Shown here in pieces: positions 32,390-40,514 of a stretch of DNA of 63,571 nucleotides. The stretch spans positions 1 through 63,571 of the forward strand of contig NZ_RBAL01000027.1 in the NCBI RefSeq assembly GCF_003626535.1, written 5' to 3'. Origin of the DNA: Streptomyces hoynatensis (lineage in GTDB: Bacteria > Actinomycetota > Actinomycetes > Streptomycetales > Streptomycetaceae). Each line of letters opens with the position of its first letter. Positions within the stretch are counted from its first letter, which is position 1. The notes under the pieces are model-generated. The model did no database searches. It saw only the letters and a list, made by a program, of their open reading frames with translations, and was not told the DNA's origin. The translations under genes were made by a program, and so were the position numbers.

Positions 32390-32901
32390 CGGCCCTTCCC
32401 CCTTTCGAGGGAGCATGCGAACCACACGCACTTCCCGGCCAGGGGCGCGGGCACGCGTTCCCAGCCGACGCGCGGGCAGGCCGCCCTGAGCAGCCACAGT
32501 CCGCGGCCCGACTCCGCCTCCCAGGCCGGTTCGCTGATCTCCGGCAGCCCGGGGGAGTCGTCGAAGACCCGCACCACGGCCTCCCCGCCGTTCCGGCTGA
32601 CCTGAAGGAGACACCGGCCGCCTCCCGCGTGCTTGTAGACGTTGGTCAGCAGCTCCGAGACGCCGAGCCGGCCCAACTCCACCGCGTCCTCCGGCGCTCC
32701 CCACGCCCGCAGCACCTCGGCCACCCGGCCACGCCAGAACTCGACCTCCCACGCCCCGACACGCAGCTCCCACCCGAACGCGGGCTGCTTCCCCAGAACT
32801 TCACGGGCGACCTCCACGGACACCTCCAGCACAGAGCGGCACACGCGACCCGAAGTCGTCACGACAGGTAGCCGTGACGCTCCTCGGCGTGATGTTTTCA
32901 C
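32386..32901 (-). CDS. ATP-binding protein, anti-sigma-factor-like HATPase_c_2
   Basis: The 171-residue protein is a GHKL-type ATPase: N-box 'GVSELLTNVYKHAGGGRCLL', G1 'VFDDSPGLPEI' and G2 'ESGRGLWLLRAA'. In streptomycetes such single-domain proteins often sit next to XRE-DUF397 pairs and may act as SpoIIAB-like serine kinases. It is divergent from that pair and starts a coupled operon with a tiny membrane protein and a zinc-ribbon protein. GTG 32901 has no good RBS. Confidence 0.85.
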   Translation of the reverse strand: MKTSRRGASRLPVVTTSGRVCRSVLEVSVEVAREVLGKQPAFGWELRVGAWEVEFWRGRVAEVLRAWGAPEDAVELGRLGVSELLTNVYKHAGGGRCLLQVSRNGGEAVVRVFDDSPGLPEISEPAWEAESGRGLWLLRAACPRVGWERVPAPLAGKCVWFACSLERGKGR

Positions 32902-32946
32902 CGTGGAGCAGCCGGAGAGACAATGTCAAGTCACGCGAACGGTCAA

Positions 32947-32977
32947 TTGACAATCAAAGTCGCCGGACTGGCATGAT
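32947..32977 (+). promoter_or_regulatory. candidate promoter of the XRE-DUF397 operon
   Basis: TTGACA (32947-32952) and CATGAT (32972-32977) with a 19-bp gap lie about 55 bp upstream of the XRE start. TGTCAA at 32924-32929 is the inverted counterpart of the -35 and could form a dyad with it. Confidence 0.45.
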
Positions 32978-33030
32978 GATGCAGTGACTGCCTGAGGCAG
33001 CCTCAGTTCGCTTGCATGGCTGGAGAAACG

Positions 33031-33906
33031 ATGACCAATGGTTCAAGTACGGCGCTCATGGCCCGGGTTGCTCTGGGACGTGCGCTTCGCCGTCTCCGGG
33101 ACGAAGTGCACGGCCTGAGGCTGAACGAGGTGGCCGAGGCGCTGGGCTACGACGTCTCGTTGATCAGCCGTATCGAGACCGGTAAACGTCCCTGCTCGCA
33201 GGTGATCTTCGGGAAACTGATGGATCTGTACGAGGTGCCTGCCGAGGAGCGGGAGGAACTGGCCCAGCTCCAGGCGTCGTCGAACGACCGTCGTCCGCCG
33301 TGGTGGGTCAGGTACCGCGAGATCATCTCGTCGAGTTACGAGCAGGTCATCGCGTTCGAGGACGCCGCGCAGAGCGTCTTCGAGTACCAGCCGGGCATCG
33401 TTCCGGGGCTGTTGCAGACGGAGGATTATGCGAGAGCCGTGACAGGAGTGGGCTTTGCCTCGCTGGGACCGGACCAGATCGACGGGCTCGTCGAGGTGCG
33501 CATGGTCAGGCAGCGGGAGAGGCTTTTCGACACGAGCACGCCGCTCCAGTGCCACTACGTGATCACCCAGGCGGCGCTTGAGTTCCGCGTCGGTGGCCCG
33601 GCGGTCCATCGTCGGCAGCTTCAGCACCTCCTCGACCTCTCCGAGCACCCCAGCGTCACGCTGCGGGTCATCCCCTACGAGAAAGGTGAAGAAGGCTGTC
33701 AGATTGCAGGTTTCCGCATCTTCCGCTTCCCCGATGAGCACATGCCGGACGTTGCCTTCGGCGAGTCCGTCGCTGGTAGCCTGACCATCGACGATCCCCG
33801 TGACCTCCGCCGGATGCACCGCCTGTTCCGAAGCCTCACCGGCGTCGCGCTTACCGTAGACGAGACGCGGGATCTCGTCTCACGAGTCAAAGACAGGGAA
33901 GACTGA
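33031..33906 (+). CDS. XRE family regulator with DUF5753 sensor domain
   Basis: The 291-residue protein has an XRE HTH at about residues 14-65 ('ALRRLRDEVHGLRLNEVAEAL', 'VSLISRIETGKRPC') and then the DUF5753 domain: 'RYREIISSSYEQVIAFEDAAQSVFEYQPGIVPGLLQTEDYARA' elements in order, 'RMVRQRERLF', 'VIPYEKGEEGCQIAGFRIFRFPDE'. It is typical of the BldB/WhiJ-like systems. ATG 33031 has GGAG 7 nt upstream; ATG 33016 is a second choice. The stop overlaps the DUF397 start by one base. Third positions are less GC-biased than in neighbours. Confidence 0.95.
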   Translation: MTNGSSTALMARVALGRALRRLRDEVHGLRLNEVAEALGYDVSLISRIETGKRPCSQVIFGKLMDLYEVPAEEREELAQLQASSNDRRPPWWVRYREIISSSYEQVIAFEDAAQSVFEYQPGIVPGLLQTEDYARAVTGVGFASLGPDQIDGLVEVRMVRQRERLFDTSTPLQCHYVITQAALEFRVGGPAVHRRQLQHLLDLSEHPSVTLRVIPYEKGEEGCQIAGFRIFRFPDEHMPDVAFGESVAGSLTIDDPRDLRRMHRLFRSLTGVALTVDETRDLVSRVKDRED

Positions 33907-34130
33907 TGGAGAAGCAGGACCTGTACTCGATCGACCCGGCCACCCTCGACTGGCAGAAGAGCAGCCTGACGGCCAACAACGGCGAATGCTTCGAACTTGC
34001 GCCCCTGCCGGACGGCGGGGTGGCCGTGCGGGACTCGAAGAATCCCGACGCGGCGCACCTGTGCTTCACGGCCGGTGAATGGGCGGCGTTCAAGGGCGGC
34101 GTCCTGAAGGGCGACTTCGACAACCTCTGA
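33906..34130 (+). CDS. DUF397 domain protein
   Basis: The 74-residue protein carries the DUF397 signature: 'DWQKSSLTANNGECFELA', 'GVAVRDSKNPDAAHLCF' and 'EWAAFKGGVLKGDFD'. DUF397 proteins act as partners (probably anti-regulators) of the XRE-DUF5753 protein encoded immediately before; here start and stop overlap as TGATG, so translation is coupled. The pair belongs to the same class as WhiJ and its partners. Confidence 0.93.
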   Translation: MEKQDLYSIDPATLDWQKSSLTANNGECFELAPLPDGGVAVRDSKNPDAAHLCFTAGEWAAFKGGVLKGDFDNL

Positions 34131-34176
34131 CAGAAGCCGCGGTGGTCGTTCTGTGGCCTCCAGCGAAGGAGATTCT

Positions 34177-34527
34177 GTGACCGACGAGCTGGGCCGTCTC
34201 TTTCGCGACGCGTGGATTGCCGGCGTGAAGAAGCACTTCCCGGGGGAGCCCAAGCCCGGCTACATCGCGCCGTGGGAGGAGACCCCGGAGTGGGAGAGGC
34301 AGGCCGCCGCGGCGGTCTGCGCCCAGATCCGGCAGTTCGTCGAACTCAGCGCTGGGAGCACGGCGAAGCTCAGCCGTGAGCAGAAGGGCCGCTTCGTGGC
34401 CGTCTGCTGGATCGCGCAGATCCACAAGCACTTCGACGCCCCGAAACCCGGCTACGTCGCGGACTGGGACGCGCTCCCGGCGTGGCAGCGCGAGACCGAC
34501 GCGGACATCTTCGAGGCCATCGAGTAG
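34177..34527 (+). CDS. duplicated-domain hypothetical protein in the XRE-DUF397 operon
   Basis: The 116-residue protein is two copies of a roughly 50-residue unit: '..RDAWIAGVKKHFPGEPKPGYIAPWEETPEWER..' and '..AVCWIAQIHKHFDAPKPGYVADWDALPAWQR..' (in order). Shared positions include W-I-A-x-x-x-K-H-F, P-K-P-G-Y and W-x-x-x-P-x-W-x-R. The GTG has GAAGGAG at ideal spacing and lies 46 nt after DUF397, so it is likely in the same operon. No known family; it could be a third partner of the regulator. Confidence 0.75.
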   Translation: MTDELGRLFRDAWIAGVKKHFPGEPKPGYIAPWEETPEWERQAAAAVCAQIRQFVELSAGSTAKLSREQKGRFVAVCWIAQIHKHFDAPKPGYVADWDALPAWQRETDADIFEAIE

Positions 34528-34661
34528 CCCGGGGCCCGAGGCCGCCGTAAAAGGGGCGGCAAGCCCCGCCGCTTGACCTCGCGTGGACTCCAGCACCTAG
34601 CGTCGCCGACGTTCCCCGGCAGGAGCGGGGGACGCGGCTGATGTGAAGGAGGGTCCCAGAG

Positions 34662-35669
34662 ATGGAGACCGTGGAACTCGGGGTCACCGGGCAGCGGGTC
34701 AGTCAACTGGCGCTCGGCTGCATGCTGATGGGGACCAGGACGGACGAGGGGACCTCGTTCGCCATGCTCGACCGCTACCTGGAGGCGGGCGGCGGCTTCC
34801 TCGACACCGCGAACTGCTACGCCTGGTGGGAGCGGCGCGGCGACTACGGAGGGCACAGCGAGTCGCTGCTCGGGCGGTGGTTCGCGCGCAGCGGGCGGCG
34901 CGACGACGTGTTCCTCGCGACCAAGGGCAGCGCCGTGATCGCGGATCTCGACGGCGTGTGGGGCGAGGACGGGCCGGACTGGACGCTGGCGCGCCGGCGT
35001 TTCGAGGGGGCGGGTGCCGAGACGCTGCGCCGGGCCCTCGACGACAGCCTGCGCAGGCTGGGCACCGACCACGTGGATCTGTACTACGTGCACGTGGACG
35101 ACCTGGCGACGCCGCTTGAGGAGACGCTGGAGGGGCTGGCGGAGCTGGTGCGGGCCGGGAAGACCCGGTACATCGGCTGGTCCAACGCGCACACCTGGCG
35201 GCTGGAGCGGATCAGGCAGCTGTGCGAGCGCCACGGGTGGCCGGCGCCGGTGGCGCTGCAACAGGAGCACACCTATCTGCGGCCCAGGCGGGGGCTCGAC
35301 CACTCCTCGATCGTCGACGACGAGCAGATGCACTATCTGCGGGCGCACCGGGACCTGAGCCTGGTGGCGTACTCGCCGATCCTCAAGGGGGTCTACGACG
35401 ACGAGGCCAAGCGCCGGGGGCACTTCGCGATGGAGCCCTACGAGGGCGCCGACTCCGAGGCGCGGCTGAAGGTGCTCGCCGAGGTGGCCGCCGAGGTGGG
35501 GGCGACGCCGAACCAGACGGTGCTCGCCTGGATCCTGCACCGGCAGGAGCCGCGGATCTTCCCGCTGATCGGGCCGCGGACGCTGGAGCAGTACGAGGTG
35601 GCCGTCGCGGCGCTGGACGTGAAGCTGAGCGCGGAGCAGTTGGCGCGTCTGGACGCCGCGGGCGCCTGA
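34662..35669 (+). CDS. aldo/keto reductase
   Basis: The 335-residue protein has the AKR barrel with its tetrad: 'FLDTANCYAWWE' (Asp, Tyr), 'FLATKGSA' (Lys) and 'VDLYYVHVDD' (the His). NADPH-site motifs are 'YIGWSNAHTWRLERI', 'LVAYSPILKG' and 'PLIGPRTLEQYEVAVAALDV'. It reduces an aldehyde, ketone or sugar, substrate unknown. AAGGAGGG lies upstream of the ATG. Confidence 0.92.
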   Translation: METVELGVTGQRVSQLALGCMLMGTRTDEGTSFAMLDRYLEAGGGFLDTANCYAWWERRGDYGGHSESLLGRWFARSGRRDDVFLATKGSAVIADLDGVWGEDGPDWTLARRRFEGAGAETLRRALDDSLRRLGTDHVDLYYVHVDDLATPLEETLEGLAELVRAGKTRYIGWSNAHTWRLERIRQLCERHGWPAPVALQQEHTYLRPRRGLDHSSIVDDEQMHYLRAHRDLSLVAYSPILKGVYDDEAKRRGHFAMEPYEGADSEARLKVLAEVAAEVGATPNQTVLAWILHRQEPRIFPLIGPRTLEQYEVAVAALDVKLSAEQLARLDAAGA

Positions 35670-35789
35670 GGCGCCCGCCCCCGCCCGGGGAAGAGCCGCG
35701 CACGCGGGCAGCCTTCGGCGGGGAGCGCCACCTCGTGCGCTCCCCGCCGTCGGCTCCCGGTCCGCGCCCGCAACGCCCCCGCGGGGGGT

Positions 35790-36935
35790 TCAGGCGGCGG
35801 TGACCATCGGTTTCAGCAGGACCTTCGTCCAGCCGTGCACCCGCTTGTCGAACTGGTCGTACGCCTCGGGGGCCTGTTCGAGGGGCAGCCGGTGGGAGAC
35901 CACGAAGCTGGGCTCGGCCCGGCCCGCGATGATGAGGTCGCGCAGCTGCCTGTTGTACGCCTTGACGTTGGCCTGGCCGGTGCCCATCCGCAGGCCCTTC
36001 TCGAAGAACTTGCCGACGCGGAAGAGCAGTTCGCCGTGCTTGGCGCTCTCGGAAGGACCGCCGGGGTCCTCGGGCACGTAGAGGCCGACGACGCCGATGG
36101 TGCCGGTGGCCCGGACCGCCTCGATGAGCGTGTTGAGCACGAGGGCGGGCTGTTCCTCGCCCTCCGCGACGGTGGCCTGGTAGCCGACCGCGTCGATGCC
36201 CTTGTCGGTGCCGTCGCCGTTCGTCTGCTCCCTGATCTGCTCGACGGCGTCCGCCGTGGAGTAGTCGACGGGGATGGCGCCGATCTGCTCGGCGAGCAGC
36301 AGCCGGTCGGGCTGCCGGTCCACCACGAAGACCTTGGCGGCGCCGCGCAGCATCGCGGAGTAGGCGGCCATCAGGCCGACCGGGCCCGCGCCGAAGACGC
36401 ACACCGACTCGCCGGGCGAGACCTGGGCCAGCTCGGTGGCGTGGTAGCCGGTGGGGAAGATGTCGGCGAGCAGCGCGAAGTCGTCCTCGTGCTCCTCGCC
36501 CGGGGGCAGCCGCAGGCAGTTGAAGTCGGCGAACGGCACCCTGAGGTATTCGGCCTGGCCGCCGGTGTAGGGGCCCATCGACACGTAGCCGTAGGCGCCG
36601 CCGGCGAAGCCGCGGTTCACGGTGAGGCAGAAGCCGGTCTTGCCCGCCAGGCAGTTGCGGCAGAAGCCGCAGGCCACGTTGAAGGGCATGACGACGCGGT
36701 CGCCCTTCTTGACGGTGGCGACGCCGGGGCCGACCTCCTCGACGATCCCCATGTTCTCGTGCCCGAAGACCATGCCGGACTTCGCGCCGGTCCTTCCCTC
36801 GTACATGTGCAGGTCGGAGCCGCATATCGCGGAGGTGGTCACGCGCACGAGCGCGTCCGTGGGGTCCTGGAGCGCGGCGTCGGTCACCTCCTCGACGGTC
36901 ACCGAGTAGGGCTCCTGATAAACGACCGCCTTCAC
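35790..36935 (-). CDS. zinc-dependent alcohol dehydrogenase, glutathione-independent formaldehyde dehydrogenase type
   Basis: The 381-residue MDR enzyme has catalytic-zinc ligands in 'AICGSDLHMYEGR' and 'VFGHENMGIVEEVG', four structural-zinc cysteines in 'ACGFCRNCLAGKTGFC', and the NAD fold 'VSPGESVCVFGAGPVGLMAAY'. The long insertion 'GIDAVGYQATVAEGEEQPALVLNTLIEAV' is characteristic of the Pseudomonas-type glutathione-independent formaldehyde dehydrogenase group. It probably detoxifies formaldehyde or a related aldehyde. It is convergent with the aldo/keto reductase. Confidence 0.9.
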   Translation of the reverse strand: MKAVVYQEPYSVTVEEVTDAALQDPTDALVRVTTSAICGSDLHMYEGRTGAKSGMVFGHENMGIVEEVGPGVATVKKGDRVVMPFNVACGFCRNCLAGKTGFCLTVNRGFAGGAYGYVSMGPYTGGQAEYLRVPFADFNCLRLPPGEEHEDDFALLADIFPTGYHATELAQVSPGESVCVFGAGPVGLMAAYSAMLRGAAKVFVVDRQPDRLLLAEQIGAIPVDYSTADAVEQIREQTNGDGTDKGIDAVGYQATVAEGEEQPALVLNTLIEAVRATGTIGVVGLYVPEDPGGPSESAKHGELLFRVGKFFEKGLRMGTGQANVKAYNRQLRDLIIAGRAEPSFVVSHRLPLEQAPEAYDQFDKRVHGWTKVLLKPMVTAA

Positions 36936-37138
36936 AGCTACCTCCCGCTCCCCGGCGAATGAGGGGAATTACTCCCTTTGCCCACTTTAGGGGTGGGGGC
37001 GGGGGGCCGCGACCGCAGCCGTGCGGTCCGGGGCGGCGGCCGGGCGCCCGGCGGCGATTACGCTGACTGCGCGCCCGGGGCCCGCCGCCGTGGCGAGCCC
37101 GGCACATGCCCGCTTGCGAACCTGCGAAGAGGTGGCCC

Positions 37139-38098
37139 ATGCCCGCACCCCGTATCGCCGTCCTCGACGACTACCAGGAGGCCGCGCTCGGCAGCGCGGA
37201 CTGGTCACCGCTTGAGGGCCGCGCCGACGTCACCGTCTTCACCGATCACCTGGCGGAGGAGGACGCGGTCGCGGAACGGCTGGCCGGCTTCGAGGTGGTG
37301 ATCGCGATGCGGGAGCGGACCCCGTTCCCGCGCAGCCTGCTCGTCCGCCTGCCGGCGCTGCGGCTGCTGGTGACGGCCGGCATGGTCAACGCGGCGATCG
37401 ACGTGGCGGCGGCGCGGGAGCTCGGCGTCACGGTCTGCGGCACCCGCAGCGGCCTGGCCGGGACCAGGGAGCTGATCTGGGGCCTGGTGCTGTCCCTGGT
37501 CCGCGACATCCCGGCGCAGGACGCCTCGATCAGGTCCGGCGGCTGGCAGCGCGGCCTCGGCGTCGAGCTGGCGGGCCGCACCCTGGGCATCCTCGGGCTC
37601 GGCAGGCTCGGCAGCGCCGTCGCCCGCTACGCCCACGCCTTCGACATGAACGTGGTGGCCTGGAGCGAGCACCTCACCGAGGCCGCCGCCGCCGAGCACG
37701 GGGCCGAACTGGTCTCCAAGCGGGAGCTGTTCGCGCGCAGCGACATCGTCAGCCTGCACGTCAGGCTCTCCGCGCGCAGCCGCGGCCTGGTCGGCGCGGA
37801 GGAGCTGCGCCTGCTCGGCCCGCGCGGCTACCTGGTCAACACCTCGCGCGGGCCGGTCGTGGACGAGGCGGCGCTGGTGGCCGCGCTGCGGGAGGGCACC
37901 ATCGCCGGGGCGGCCCTGGACGTCTACGACCGCGAGCCGCTGCCCGCGGACCACCCGCTGCGCAGCGCCCCGCGCACGGTGCTCACCCCGCACATCGGAT
38001 ACGTGACCAGGGAGGGCCTGTCCGTCATCTACGGCGAGGCCGTGGAGGCGATCGTGGCCTGGCTGGACGGGGCGCCCGTGCGCGAACTCACCGCGTAG
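37139..38098 (+). CDS. D-2-hydroxyacid dehydrogenase family protein
   Basis: The 319-residue enzyme has the NAD fold 'LAGRTLGILGLGRLGSAVARYA', 'LVNTSRGPVVDEAALVAAL', and catalytic Arg ('LHVRLSARSRGLVG'), Glu ('ALDVYDREPLP') and His ('VLTPHIGYVTREG'). The N-terminal part resembles the phosphoglycerate-dehydrogenase-like subgroup of unknown substrate. AGAGGTGG supports ATG 37139; an upstream ATG at 37106 is less likely. Confidence 0.92.
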   Translation: MPAPRIAVLDDYQEAALGSADWSPLEGRADVTVFTDHLAEEDAVAERLAGFEVVIAMRERTPFPRSLLVRLPALRLLVTAGMVNAAIDVAAARELGVTVCGTRSGLAGTRELIWGLVLSLVRDIPAQDASIRSGGWQRGLGVELAGRTLGILGLGRLGSAVARYAHAFDMNVVAWSEHLTEAAAAEHGAELVSKRELFARSDIVSLHVRLSARSRGLVGAEELRLLGPRGYLVNTSRGPVVDEAALVAALREGTIAGAALDVYDREPLPADHPLRSAPRTVLTPHIGYVTREGLSVIYGEAVEAIVAWLDGAPVRELTA

Positions 38099-38213
38099 CG
38101 CCCGGCGCCACCCCGGCCGTGACGCGCCCCCGCCGCGCGCCGCCCTGCCCTGGCGGGCGCCGCCCGGGCCGCGCGCGTGAGGCCCGGCCGTGGTGGCGTG
38201 CCAGGCCGCCGTC

Positions 38214-38705
38214 TCAGCGGGGCGCCGGGAACTCGGGGGGCCGCGGCCAGGGGTGGCCCTTGACGCGTTCGCAGCGGGCGTTGAAGCGGGCGAGCAGGTG
38301 GGCGAACTGCCGCAGGTCCTCCCGGGACCAGTCCTCGAAGAGGACGGCGAGCCCGTCGCGGCGGCGCGCCCGCTCCGCCGCCAGCCGCCCGAGCCCCTCC
38401 TGGGTGATGGCCAGCCGCCTGGCCAGGCCCCCCTCGGGGTCGAGGTGCCGTTCGACGAGACCCGCCTTCAGCAGGGCCGCGGTCTGCCGGTTCACCGTGG
38501 AGGTGTCCAGGCCGAGCGCCTCGGCCAACTGCCCGATGGACATGGGGCCCTCGGCGTCGATGCGGCTCAGCAGCAGATGGGCGGACCGGTCCAGGCGGCC
38601 CTCGTGCCCCGCCGCCTGCCCGGGGCCGCAGCTCTCCAGGCCAGGGCACAGGTGATGGCGGCCGACGAGCATGAGTTCGCGCTCCAGATCGGACAACTCC
38701 TCCAT
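38214..38705 (-). CDS. MarR family regulator divergent to an MFS exporter
   Basis: The 163-residue MarR protein shows 'RLDRSAHLLLSRI', recognition 'MSIGQLAEALGLDTSTVNRQTAALLKAGLVERHLDPEGG' elements in order, and C-terminal dimerisation helices. GAGGAGG lies upstream of ATG 38705. It diverges from the MFS gene, and the 206-bp gap is unusually AT-rich with several dyads, so it is the likely repressor of the exporter. Confidence 0.92.
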   Translation of the reverse strand: MEELSDLERELMLVGRHHLCPGLESCGPGQAAGHEGRLDRSAHLLLSRIDAEGPMSIGQLAEALGLDTSTVNRQTAALLKAGLVERHLDPEGGLARRLAITQEGLGRLAAERARRRDGLAVLFEDWSREDLRQFAHLLARFNARCERVKGHPWPRPPEFPAPR

Positions 38706-38784
38706 GGCGGCCTCCTCTTCGATCGCCGGCCCGCCTCCCACAAACCGAAAGCAAGGGGGAAGCAAGTGGAAAGCAAGATAGTCG

Positions 38785-38855
38785 TGTTCAATCGAACAAG
38801 GACATGCATCCTACAACTCGTATGTACATTACATGAGACATGTATGATGCATCGC
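38785..38855. promoter_or_regulatory. AT-rich operator region between marR and the MFS exporter
   Basis: Within this stretch: TGTTC-AATC-GAACA (near 38783-38799); ACATG-AGA-CATGT (38831-38843); ATGCATC and GATGCAT as distant inverted arms; and a TATGAT -10 (38843-38848) about 65 bp before the exporter start. The base composition contrasts sharply with the surrounding sequence. Confidence 0.5.
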
Positions 38856-38911
38856 CGTTGCGCCCCGCCAGCGCCGGAACCCGGCCTGCGCAACGGAATC
38901 GGAGGCTTGCC

Positions 38912-40396
38912 ATGGCTCAACCGCCCACGTCCGCCACGAACACCGCGCGGGCGCACACCGGCACGGGGACCATCGTCGCCGCGCTGGCCGGTGCCGGCAT
39001 CACCGTCTCGATCATGCAGACCCTCGTGGTCCCCCTCATACCCGACCTGCCCCGCCTGCTCGGCGCCTCGTCCTCGGGGGCTTCCTGGGTCATCACCGCC
39101 ACGCTGCTGACCGGCGCCGTCGCCACCCCCGTCATGGGCAGGCTCGGCGACATGTACGGCAAGCGCCGAATGCTGCTGACCTGTCTCGGCCTGCTGGTCG
39201 CCGGCTCGCTGGTGTGCGCCCTCAGCAGCTCCCTGGCCCCGATGGTCGCCGGCCGCGCGCTCCAGGGCTGCGCGATGGGCGTCATCCCGCTCGGCATCAG
39301 CATCATGCGCGACGAGCTCCCGCCCGAGCGGATGGGCTCGGCGATGGCCCTGATGAGCTCCTCCCTCGGCATCGGCGGCGCCCTCGGCCTGCCCGCCTCC
39401 GCCGCGATCGCCCAGAACACCGACTGGCACGTCCTCTTCTGGGGCTCCGCCGGGCTCGGCGTCCTGTCGATGACCGTGGTGCTGCTCTTCGTGCGCGAGT
39501 CGCCCGTCCGGGCCGGTGGCCGCTTCGATCTCGTCGGCGCCCTGGGGCTCTCGGCCGGCCTCGTCTGCCTCCTGCTCGCCATCTCGCAGGGCGCCGACTG
39601 GGGTTGGGGCAGCGCGGTGACGCTCGGCCTGTTCGCCGCCGCCGTCGTGCTGCTGCTCGTCTGGGGCGGCTGGGAACTGCGCGCCGGGCAGCCGCTGGTC
39701 GACCTGCGCACCACCGCGCGGCCCCGGGTGCTGCTGACCAACCTGGCCTCGGTGGTGCTCGGCTTCGCCATGTACGCCATGTCGCTCGTCCAGCCGCAGC
39801 TGCTCCAGCTGCCCGAGGAGACCGGCTACGGCCTCGGCAGGTCCATGGTCGTCGCCGGCCTGTGCCTGGCGCCCTCGGGCCTGGTGATGATGCTGGTCTC
39901 GCCGGTCTCCGCCCGCATCTCCGCCCGCTTCGGGCCCAAGATCTCCCTGATGAGCGGCGCCGCCGTCGTCGCCCTCGGCTACGGGGCCGGCATCCCGCTG
40001 ATGGACGCCGTCTGGCAGATCGTCCTCGTCTCCTGCGTGATCGGCGCCGGCATCGCCATCGCCTACGCCGCCATGCCCGCGCTCATCATGTCCGCCGTCC
40101 CGCAGTCCGAGACCGCCGCGGCCAACGGCCTCAACACCCTGATGCGCGCCGTCGGCATCTCCTCGTCGAGCGCCGTGGTCGGCGTGCTGCTCGCCAACAT
40201 GACCACCGACTTCGCCGGGCAGGCCCTTCCCTCCCTCAACGGCTTCCGCACCGCCTTCGCCATCGCCGCCCTCGGCTCGCTCGCCGCCGTCCTGGTGGCC
40301 GCGTTCATCCCGGCCCACCGGCCCGAGCGCGCGGTGGCGGCCCGCCCGAAGGCCCAGGGGGAGGCCGTGCCCGCCGACGCCGAGCCGGCCGGGTAG
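38912..40396 (+). CDS. MFS transporter (DHA2-like drug exporter)
   Basis: The 494-residue membrane protein has about fourteen hydrophobic segments. Motif A is 'PVMGRLGDMYGKRRMLLT', motif C-like 'GIGGALGLPASAAIAQNTDWHVLFW', and the charged 'LVDLRTTARPRVLLTNL' loop marks the middle. This is the DHA2 drug:H+ antiporter architecture. GGAGG lies upstream of ATG 38912. It is controlled most likely by the divergent MarR. Confidence 0.92.
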   Translation: MAQPPTSATNTARAHTGTGTIVAALAGAGITVSIMQTLVVPLIPDLPRLLGASSSGASWVITATLLTGAVATPVMGRLGDMYGKRRMLLTCLGLLVAGSLVCALSSSLAPMVAGRALQGCAMGVIPLGISIMRDELPPERMGSAMALMSSSLGIGGALGLPASAAIAQNTDWHVLFWGSAGLGVLSMTVVLLFVRESPVRAGGRFDLVGALGLSAGLVCLLLAISQGADWGWGSAVTLGLFAAAVVLLLVWGGWELRAGQPLVDLRTTARPRVLLTNLASVVLGFAMYAMSLVQPQLLQLPEETGYGLGRSMVVAGLCLAPSGLVMMLVSPVSARISARFGPKISLMSGAAVVALGYGAGIPLMDAVWQIVLVSCVIGAGIAIAYAAMPALIMSAVPQSETAAANGLNTLMRAVGISSSSAVVGVLLANMTTDFAGQALPSLNGFRTAFAIAALGSLAAVLVAAFIPAHRPERAVAARPKAQGEAVPADAEPAG

Positions 40397-40514
40397 CCGG
40401 GCGGCCGGGCGCGCCGGACCTGCCGGGCCCGCCTGACCCCCGGACCTGCCAGACCCTTCCGGGCCTGCCGGGGCCCGCCGGGTGGCCGGGGCGCCCGCTT
40501 GCGAGAATGGGCCC

